Below, in pieces: positions 1 through 6,288 of a DNA stretch of 64,000 nt (its first letter is position 1; each line of letters starts with the position of its first letter). Made by a program: the position numbers and the translations under genes. The stretch is from Bacillota bacterium (GTDB taxonomy: Bacteria; Bacillota; Bacilli; Paenibacillales; NBRC-103111): assembly GCA_023386955.1 (NCBI GenBank), contig JAEWIS010000058.1:1-64000 (forward strand), written 5' to 3'. The notes below the pieces were generated by a model. That model was not told the DNA's origin. It was given only the letters and a program-made list of their open reading frames with translations, and did not search any database.

Positions 1-73
1 GGATGGGTATGGGGATGGGTATGGGGATGGGTATGGGGATGGGGATGGGCGTGGGTATGGGATGGGCGTGGGG
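1..73. repeat. G-rich 12-bp tandem repeat, cut by window edge
   Basis: The window opens inside a tandem array of a 12-bp unit, GGATGGGTATGG, which degenerates to the right (GGATGG, GGATGGGCGTGG). Runs of three or four G recur every few bases on this strand, so it could form G-quadruplexes. The true left end is outside the window. No gene is seen from 1 to 642. Confidence 0.75.
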
Positions 74-90
74 ATTTCAACCGGTCATAA

Positions 91-265
91 TGCAAAAGTG
101 CATCTATTGGTGGGGTTAGCCGCTTAAACGGGGGTCCCAAATGCAAAAGTGCAGTTATTTCCGGGGAATTCCACCTGATTAGCGATTTCGGCGAAAAATA
201 GATGCACTTTTGCAGGATAGATGCGCGAATGAGGGGACACGGGGAAAAATAACTGCACTTTTGCA
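91..265. repeat. Four-palindrome repeat module, family A, copy 1
   Basis: Four copies of the 12-bp element TGCAAAAGTGCA lie at 91-102 and 142-153 (direct) and 203-214 and 254-265 (inverted). Start-to-start distances are 51, 61 and 51 bp. Each copy is followed, in its own orientation, by a TATT about two bases further on (TCTATT or GTTATT). The spacers between copies look unrelated to those of the second family A module at 10435-10609, yet the distances are identical. Confidence 0.8.
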
Positions 266-310
266 GGATAGCAGGAAGTTAGCAGAGGGAGCAAGAGTAG
301 GCAGGGGAAG

Positions 311-454
311 GTTAGTAGGTGGAGAAAGGCACAGCAGTTGGCAATGGAAGGCTAGCGGTTGAAGGCTAGCAGGATAAGGTTGGTAGAGACAGGTTAGTAG
401 GTGGAGGAGGGCAGGACAGTTGGCAATGGAAGGGTAGCGGTTGAAGGCTAGCAG
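311..454. repeat. Imperfect direct repeat, 82-bp period
   Basis: A stretch of about 62 bp beginning GTTAGTAGGTGGAG at 311 recurs at 393 with a handful of substitutions. Shared blocks include CAGTTGGCAATGGAAG and AGCGGTTGAAGGCTAGCAGG. The shorter word GGCTAGC also recurs within and around the units. No coding potential is apparent. Confidence 0.65.
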
Positions 455-482
455 GGGCAGGTTGACAGCCTGGTAGTGTGGC

Positions 483-665
483 TAACGGAACTATGCGGCG
501 CTTAGCGGGGAAATCGGCGGCAAATTTTAGTTTAACGGAACTCAGCGACCGTTACAGCACAAAATCGCATCAATGAGGCGCTTTTAGAGCCGCTAAGGGT
601 TTGTGAGTTCCGTTAAAAATCCCAACCGGCGATTTTACGTGTCTAAGAGTCGCTGAGTTCCGTAA
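483..665. repeat. Four-palindrome repeat module, family B, copy 1
   Basis: Four 22-bp units of the type TAACGG-N10-CCGTTA occupy 483-504, 533-554, 594-615 and 644-665; the first two read forward and the last two inverted. The left-edge steps are 50, 61 and 50 bp. The unit at 533 is a perfect inverted repeat (TAACGG...CCGTTA). The last unit overlaps the 3' end of the MarR gene on the minus strand and encodes its final residues and stop codon. Confidence 0.8.
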
Positions 666-1161
666 CATCCCCTTTGATCATTTTCCCTCTGTGATTAATC
701 ATGGTTTGCAGAAATTTCAGCGAAGCCTGCAGCTCCGACTCCGAAAAAGCCTCCATCTCACGGATGAATCTCTGTTCGATGATTTCGTGCAACCGGGCAT
801 GTACCTCATACAGCTCCCGGCCTTTGGGCGAAAGGCTGAAGAAGATCTCCTTCCTGTTATCGTTCAGCTGGCTGCGTTTAATGTAGCCCTCCTGAAGGAG
901 CTTGGTGCTGATTTTGGTAATGCTTGCTTTGGACAAGCTCATTTTCTCCGCAATCGATGTGCTGTTAATGGGCTCATGGCTGCCGATGCAATCCAGGACA
1001 TGCACACTTGTCATATTGTTCGGAATGGAAGTCAGCCCATACTGCCGGGTAAGCTCGGCGAAAGCCTCCATCTCCGTGGAAAAAAATTGTTCCGTTAAAT
1101 GAGTAAAATGGAGAACGCGGTCATACAGCAGCCGCTTCAGTCCATCGGATGGGCTCATCAT
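643..1161 (-). CDS. MarR-family transcriptional regulator
   Basis: This is a 172-residue winged-helix repressor of the MarR family. The centre reads as the helix-turn-helix and wing (INSTSIAEKMSLSKASITKI, then LLQEGYIKRSQLNDNRKEIFF), with the DxR-type wing turn typical of the family; the flanking helices would form the dimer interface. I chose the ATG at 1161 because AAGGAG lies seven bases upstream; the longer open frame to 1239 has no ribosome site. The gene is divergent from the nitroreductase at 1378, and two near-perfect operators lie between them, so it probably represses that gene and perhaps itself. The last six codons and the stop lie inside repeat module B1. The inducer is unknown. 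Confidence 0.88.
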   Translation of the reverse strand: MMSPSDGLKRLLYDRVLHFTHLTEQFFSTEMEAFAELTRQYGLTSIPNNMTSVHVLDCIGSHEPINSTSIAEKMSLSKASITKISTKLLQEGYIKRSQLNDNRKEIFFSLSPKGRELYEVHARLHEIIEQRFIREMEAFSESELQASLKFLQTMINHRGKMIKGDVTELSDS

Positions 1162-1290
1162 GTGACTCTCCTTTTTTTGCAAAATCACCTTTATCCTAAC
1201 CGAAAATGATTCACTTGTAAACAAACGTATAGCGCTCACACTTTAAGATTCGTGCCTTGCGAAGAGCTCCTTATATCCTACCTAAAAGGA

Positions 1291-1354
1291 TTGACAGCTC
1301 AACTATCAGGTATTATAGTTTACTGGTAAACTAAAATAGTTTACTGGTTAACTA
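1291..1354 (+). promoter_or_regulatory. Promoter with two tandem MarR-type operators
   Basis: A -35 box TTGACA (1291-1296) is followed after 17 bp by TATAGT (1314-1319). Two 18-bp palindromes, TAGTTTACTGGTAAACTA (1316-1333) and TAGTTTACTGGTTAACTA (1337-1354), overlap the -10 box and the expected transcription start. Their centres are 21 bp apart, two helical turns, which suits two repressor dimers on one face of the DNA. They very likely bind the divergently encoded MarR protein. Confidence 0.75.
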
Positions 1355-1377
1355 TTTTGTCGAGTGGAGGGATCAGC

Positions 1378-2388
1378 ATGAATGTGTCCCAAACGATAAG
1401 AGAACGGCGGACCATCCGCAAATTCAAAAGCACTCCTATTGCGCAAGAACAGATCGTTTCCTTGCTGAAGGAGGCGGCAGGCTTCTACGAGGCCGAAGGA
1501 ACGCCGCATTGGCGCTGCCTTTACATCGGCACGCCGGAGGCCCGCGAAAAGCTGGCTGAGCATATGCTGGCCAAGGTGAAGGAGAGCGGTTTGGGAAAGC
1601 TGCTTCCTGCCCCCATGACGAATTTTATGAAAAAAATGACCGTCGATATTCCGGCCCATGTAATCTTCATCGCAGAAGCAGCCGACACACAGCGGCAGCG
1701 GGACATCAACTACGCCGCGGTTTGCAGCATCATCCAGAACGTTCAGCTGCTGGGCTGGGAGCAGGGTCTGGGGATGCTGTGGTATACGGACCCGATGATT
1801 TGCGGAGAGTCCTTTTATAAGAAAATCGGCCTGCGGGAAGGGGAAAGATGTGCCGGAATACTGGAAATCGGCTATTTCGAAAAAACACCCAAAGCCCGGA
1901 GCAGAACACCCGCGGAGAAAAACTGGAGCATACTAGGCGAAGCGGGCAAGCTGCCGCATCCGTCTCTTATGTCTCCTTCTCCCCAAAATATGCTGGAACT
2001 GCTGAATGAAGCGGTTTGGGCGCCCAATGACGGGTTGCGGGAGCCTTGGCGTTTTATTTATGTGCCGGGATCGCCGGGAGGGGAATCCGCCTTGCCGTTT
2101 CTTCTGGTGGTGGCCAAGGAGGAGGCCGACCCTCATAAGCAAGATGAGGATTACGCGGCAGGCTGCTGCCTGGTCCAGAATTTTCAGCTGCTGGCCCAAT
2201 CCAAGCCCTGGCATGTGCGCCGCCTGATTCCGGAATGGATTTATGACGGGGAGCGGTGCAAACGATTCGGACTCCGCCCGCTGGAACGGATTGTTGCGGT
2301 ACTGGAGCTGCGAGCCGGGGAAAAGCCTGCGAAGCTTCAGTCCCCTCCTCCCGCGTTCAACATAACCCTGAATTTCGAAGCCCCGTAA
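1378..2388 (+). CDS. Nitroreductase family protein with a second, partial nitroreductase half
   Basis: The 336-residue product begins with a nitroreductase-type flavin domain: residues 1-15 contain the ERRTIRKF motif that contacts FMN phosphate in this family, and DINYAAVCSIIQNVQLLGWEQGLGMLWYT matches the central helix region. From about residue 200 a second, shorter half repeats the pattern (LLNEAVWAPNDGLREPWRF, then DYAAGCCLVQNFQLLA) but lacks the N-terminal arginine motif. The ATG at 1378 is used because GGAGGG lies six bases upstream; an in-frame TTG at 1357 falls inside the operator region. Likely an NAD(P)H-dependent reductase of nitro compounds or quinones under MarR control. The substrate is not predictable. 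Confidence 0.8.
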   Translation: MNVSQTIRERRTIRKFKSTPIAQEQIVSLLKEAAGFYEAEGTPHWRCLYIGTPEAREKLAEHMLAKVKESGLGKLLPAPMTNFMKKMTVDIPAHVIFIAEAADTQRQRDINYAAVCSIIQNVQLLGWEQGLGMLWYTDPMICGESFYKKIGLREGERCAGILEIGYFEKTPKARSRTPAEKNWSILGEAGKLPHPSLMSPSPQNMLELLNEAVWAPNDGLREPWRFIYVPGSPGGESALPFLLVVAKEEADPHKQDEDYAAGCCLVQNFQLLAQSKPWHVRRLIPEWIYDGERCKRFGLRPLERIVAVLELRAGEKPAKLQSPPPAFNITLNFEAP

Positions 2389-2404
2389 GGCCATATACTC
2401 GGGA

Positions 2405-2438
2405 GCAATCACATCTTAAGCTGTGGTTGCTTTTTATT
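2405..2438 (+). terminator. Intrinsic terminator after the nitroreductase gene
   Basis: The inverted repeat GCAATCACA/TGTGGTTGC (2405-2413 and 2422-2430) is followed directly by TTTTTATTTT. Confidence 0.75.
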
Positions 2439-2586
2439 TTGCCAACTCCGTTTTGCAATTTGCTAATTCCGCCTCCGATTTTCACTACCCGGTTTCCGAT
2501 TCTGCCCATATTCCGCCGCTTGTCCGTCCCGTAGTGTTGGAGGGGAGAGATGCTTCTCCCAATTCCATTTACGGAGGTCCACAGAA

Positions 2587-4227
2587 ATGAAAAAATGGAT
2601 CGCGACCACACTCACCGTTCTGGTAGCTGCAGGCCCTTTGGCCGCTTGCGCAGGCAAGGATGAAACCAAGGACACTGCCGCCAGCCCGGCTGCAAGCGCA
2701 GGCAGCGGTGCGGGCACTCAAGCCGCCGCCAATGCCTATCCGCTGAAAACGGATAAAACCTTAACCTACTGGGGCGAGCTGACCGGAAACATTACAGGGG
2801 TCAAGGCTTCCCACAATGAGGTGCCCTTCTTCCAGGAATGGCAGAAAAAAACCGGCGTCCCCCTGAAGTTCATCGCTCCTCCTGCAGGACAGACCAAGGA
2901 AGCCTTTAATATGCTGCTGGCCTCCGGTGACCTCCCGGACATGCTGGAGTACAACTTCCTGAGCTTCCCCGGCGGCCCGGAAAAGGCCATCAAGGACGGT
3001 TACATCGTCAAGCTCAATGACCTCATCGACAAACACGCCCCCAACCTGAAGAAGTACCTCCAGGAGAATCCGGAGATTGACAAGATGGTCAAAACCGACA
3101 ACGGCAGCTACTACTGCTTCCCGTTTATCCGGGGGGACGAGTATCTGCGGGTGTTCCAAGGACCGATTATCCGCAAGGACTGGCTGGATGAGCTGGGGCT
3201 GCAGGTGCCCACCACCATCGACGAGTGGACCACAACCCTGACTGCCTTCAAGGAGAAAAAGGGCGCCGCCGCTCCTCTCAGCTTTAACAGCAAACCCCGT
3301 TTCTTCAATGATTCCGGAAGCGGCTCTTTTGTAGGAGCCTTCGGAATCCTGCGCGGTTATTACCTGGGCAATGACGGCAAGATCAAATACGGTCCGGCGG
3401 AAACCGGCTATAAGGATTATTTGGCCCAAATGAACAAGTGGTACAAGGACGGCCTGATCGACAAAAACGCCGCCACCTCCGATTCCAAGGCGCTGGACAG
3501 CAACATGGCGTCTGGTGCAGCAGGGGCAACTGTCGGCAATGCCGGAGGCGGGATCGGCAAGTGGCAGCCTTTGATCCAGGCCAAGGACCCCAAGGCCGTG
3601 CTGGTGGCTGCGCCGTATCCGGTGCTGAAGAAGGGGGATTTCCCCGAATTCGGCCAGAAGCAGAAAGCCTTTTCCTCCGAGGGAACCGTCGCCATTACCA
3701 CTGCAGCCAAGGACCCCGTCCTGGCCACCAAGCTTCTGGACTACGGCTACAGCGAGGAAGGCCGTCTGTTCTTCAACTTCGGCACGGAGGGCGTCAGCTA
3801 CAACATGGAAAACGGCTATCCCAAATACACCGATCTCCTCCTGAAAAACCCCGACAAGCTGGCACCGGCCCAAGCCATCTCCCTGTATGCCCGGGGCAGC
3901 TACAACGGTCCGTTTATCCAGGACAAACGGTACGTGGAGCAGTTCTTCGCCCTGCAAACCCAGCGGGATGCAGTGGAGGTCTGGAAGAAGACCAACGGCG
4001 ACAAGCATAACCTGCCTTCCCTGACCCCTACGCCGGAGGAAAGCACCGAATACGCCACCATCATGAACGACATCGATACCCTGGTGGACGAAATGACTCT
4101 GAAGATTGTGCTGGGCTCCGCACCGCTGGAGGAGTTTACCAAGTATGTGGACAAAATGAAGTCCCTGAAGCTGGACCGCGCCATCGCCATCCAGCAGGCC
4201 GCATACGACCGCTACAACAAACGGTAG
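2587..4227 (+). CDS. LplA-type sugar ABC transporter substrate-binding lipoprotein
   Basis: The 546-residue product has a lipoprotein signal peptide with lipobox LAAC and the lipidated cysteine at position 21, followed by a low-complexity Ala/Gly/Ser linker. The rest matches family 1 solute-binding proteins of the long LplA/YtcQ type, which deliver oligosaccharides, often pectin-derived, to LplB/LplC permeases. A GGAGG lies eight bases before the ATG. The two permease genes follow immediately, so this is the binding component of that importer. No ATPase gene is present; such systems usually share an MsmX-like ATPase encoded elsewhere. A close paralogue lies at 8696-10315. Confidence 0.9.
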   Translation: MKKWIATTLTVLVAAGPLAACAGKDETKDTAASPAASAGSGAGTQAAANAYPLKTDKTLTYWGELTGNITGVKASHNEVPFFQEWQKKTGVPLKFIAPPAGQTKEAFNMLLASGDLPDMLEYNFLSFPGGPEKAIKDGYIVKLNDLIDKHAPNLKKYLQENPEIDKMVKTDNGSYYCFPFIRGDEYLRVFQGPIIRKDWLDELGLQVPTTIDEWTTTLTAFKEKKGAAAPLSFNSKPRFFNDSGSGSFVGAFGILRGYYLGNDGKIKYGPAETGYKDYLAQMNKWYKDGLIDKNAATSDSKALDSNMASGAAGATVGNAGGGIGKWQPLIQAKDPKAVLVAAPYPVLKKGDFPEFGQKQKAFSSEGTVAITTAAKDPVLATKLLDYGYSEEGRLFFNFGTEGVSYNMENGYPKYTDLLLKNPDKLAPAQAISLYARGSYNGPFIQDKRYVEQFFALQTQRDAVEVWKKTNGDKHNLPSLTPTPEESTEYATIMNDIDTLVDEMTLKIVLGSAPLEEFTKYVDKMKSLKLDRAIAIQQAAYDRYNKR

Positions 4228-4248
4228 GAGTCTAAAGGAGTGAGAGGC

Positions 4249-5208
4249 ATGGCCCATACTGCGGAGCTTTCTACGGATAAACCCGCCGACCGGTCGCCCA
4301 ACAGGGCGGCCCGGCTGGCCCGCGATTTTGCCCTGAACAAGTATCTGTACATCATGATGATCCCCGTGGTTGTCTATTACCTGGTCTTCCATTATGCCCC
4401 CATGTACGGGGCGCTCATCGCCTTCAAGGATTATTCCCCCATGAAGGGGATTGTGGGCAGCGACTGGGTCGGCTTCCGGCATTTTGCCGATTTTTTCAAC
4501 AGCTATTATTTTTGGCGGATTCTCAAAAATACCATCACCATCAGCCTCTATTCGCTGATTTTTGAGTTCCCCACCCCGATTATTCTGGCTCTGTTGATTA
4601 ATGAGGTCCGCCACAAAACCTTCAAACGGGTGGCCCAAACCATCACCTACATGCCGTATTTTATCTCGCTGGTGGTCATCTGCGGCATCATTACCGATTT
4701 TACCAACGCCGACGGCATCATTAACCGGATCTTCGTCTGGATGGGCTATGACGGTCAGGCCATGCTCCAGCGTCCCGAGCTGTTCCGCTCCATCTACATC
4801 CTCTCCGAAATCTGGCAGCGGATCGGCTGGGAGTCCATTATCTACATTGCCGCCCTGATGGGCATTGACCAGGAGCAGTATGAAGCGGCCCGTATGGACG
4901 GGGCCAGCCGGTTCAAGCAGATGATGCATATCACCCTGCCCGGCATCATGCCTACCATCGCCATTATGATGATCCTGCGGATGGGCAATCTTCTCAATGT
5001 AGGCTTCGAAAAAATCATTCTGCTCTACAATCCCATCACCTACGACACGGCGGATGTGATCTCCTCTTTCGTGTACCGCAAGGGTTTGCTGGAGTTCGGC
5101 TGGAGCTACAGCTCGGCGGTGGGCCTGTTCAATTCGGTCATCAACCTGATTCTATTGGTGACTGCCAACTATGTCAGCCGCAGACTGAACGACAGCAGCT
5201 TATGGTAA
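4249..5208 (+). CDS. LplB-type sugar ABC transporter permease
   Basis: A 319-residue inner-membrane permease with about six hydrophobic segments. The cytoplasmic EAA loop that contacts the ATPase is clear (EQYEAARMDGASRFKQ followed by ITLPGIMPT). The N-terminus (KYLYIMMIPVVVYYLVFHYAPMYG) is typical of LplB/YteP proteins. I place the start at ATG 4249, eight bases after AAAGGAG; a GTG at 4240 is inside that ribosome site. The gene lies 21 bp after the lipoprotein gene and 12 bp before the second permease, so all three should be co-transcribed. Confidence 0.92.
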   Translation: MAHTAELSTDKPADRSPNRAARLARDFALNKYLYIMMIPVVVYYLVFHYAPMYGALIAFKDYSPMKGIVGSDWVGFRHFADFFNSYYFWRILKNTITISLYSLIFEFPTPIILALLINEVRHKTFKRVAQTITYMPYFISLVVICGIITDFTNADGIINRIFVWMGYDGQAMLQRPELFRSIYILSEIWQRIGWESIIYIAALMGIDQEQYEAARMDGASRFKQMMHITLPGIMPTIAIMMILRMGNLLNVGFEKIILLYNPITYDTADVISSFVYRKGLLEFGWSYSSAVGLFNSVINLILLVTANYVSRRLNDSSLW

Positions 5209-5220
5209 GGAGGACGGACA

Positions 5221-6099
5221 ATGAAGCAGGAATCCGGTGTGTTGGACAAATTGTTTGATGTGGTTATTTACGGCATTCTGATCGGCCTGGTGATTGTGAC
5301 CCTGTATCCGTTGTTATATGTGATCTTCGCATCCGTCAGCGATGCGGGGGCGCTGATTGCCTTTAAGGGCATTCTCTGGAGGCCCCTGGGCTTCAGTCTG
5401 GAGGCGTACCGCAGCGTACTGGATAATCCGGGCATTCTGGCCGGGTACCGCAATACCCTGTTTATTGTCGTGTTCGGGGTGACGCTGAATCTGTTTATGA
5501 CCTCCTTGGGGGCCTATGTGCTCTCCCGCAAAAATGTGATGTGGAACAAGGTATTTATGTTCATGATTGTTTTCACCATGTTTTTCCACGGGGGGCTGGT
5601 CCCCATGTATCTGATCGTCAAAAATGTGGGCCTGCTGGATTCCCTGTGGGCCACGATTATCCCCTTCTCCATGAGTACCTTCAACCTGATCATTATGCGG
5701 ACGGCCTTTATGGGCATCCCGGACGGGCTGGAGGAGTCGGCCAAAATTGACGGAGCCAACCACTTCACCATTCTGTTCCGGATCATTCTGCCTCTGTCCA
5801 TGCCGGTGATTGCGGTGATGGTCCTGTATTATGCCGTGGACAAGTGGAACGGCTGGTTCTATGCCTCCGTCTTCATCAAAAGCCGGGAGCTGTTCCCCCT
5901 CCAGCTGGTGCTCCGGGAAATTCTCATCTCCAACTCCACGGACAGCATGTCCACCGGAGCCAGCGCCGCTGACCGGCACCAGATCGGGGAAACCATCAAA
6001 TACGCCACGATTGTGGTGGCGACGCTTCCCGTGCTGTGTATCTATCCGTTTGTGCAGCGGTATTTTGTCAAAGGGGTGATGGTGGGTTCTCTGAAATAA
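5221..6099 (+). CDS. LplC/YtcP-type sugar ABC transporter permease
   Basis: A 292-residue permease of the MalG/LplC type with about six membrane segments and an EAA loop near residues 178-205 (GLEESAKIDGANHF, then RIILPLSMPV). The C-terminus ends RYFVKGVMVGSLK, the usual ending for this family. AAGGAGG precedes the ATG. It is the second transmembrane half of the importer formed with the products of 2587-4227 and 4249-5208, and is followed by a terminator. Confidence 0.92.
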   Translation: MKQESGVLDKLFDVVIYGILIGLVIVTLYPLLYVIFASVSDAGALIAFKGILWRPLGFSLEAYRSVLDNPGILAGYRNTLFIVVFGVTLNLFMTSLGAYVLSRKNVMWNKVFMFMIVFTMFFHGGLVPMYLIVKNVGLLDSLWATIIPFSMSTFNLIIMRTAFMGIPDGLEESAKIDGANHFTILFRIILPLSMPVIAVMVLYYAVDKWNGWFYASVFIKSRELFPLQLVLREILISNSTDSMSTGASAADRHQIGETIKYATIVVATLPVLCIYPFVQRYFVKGVMVGSLK

Positions 6100-6126
6100 G
6101 GGAGCGCCGCCGTTTGCCAGCAGCAG

Positions 6127-6153
6127 CCTGAATGGACTCCATTCGGGCTTTTT
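6127..6153 (+). terminator. Intrinsic terminator after the Lpl-type importer genes
   Basis: The stem CCTGAATGG/CCATTCGGG (6127-6147, with one G-T pair) is followed by CTTTTT. Confidence 0.7.
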
Positions 6154-6288
6154 GCCATATAAAAAAGGCGGTTTGGAGCTTTTGCCAACCGGATTTGCCA
6201 ATTTCAACATCACATAGCCGGGTGGGGGAAGTATAATGGAACCAGCCATCTTCGTTTTTCTTTACTCTGGCGTTGTGAGGAGAATGCA

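Noticed and set aside
2761..4929. 722-codon open frame on the minus strand
   Set aside because: It lies fully antisense to the lipoprotein and first permease genes. Those have ribosome sites, signal peptide and family motifs, while this frame has none; long antisense frames are expected with GC-rich codon use.
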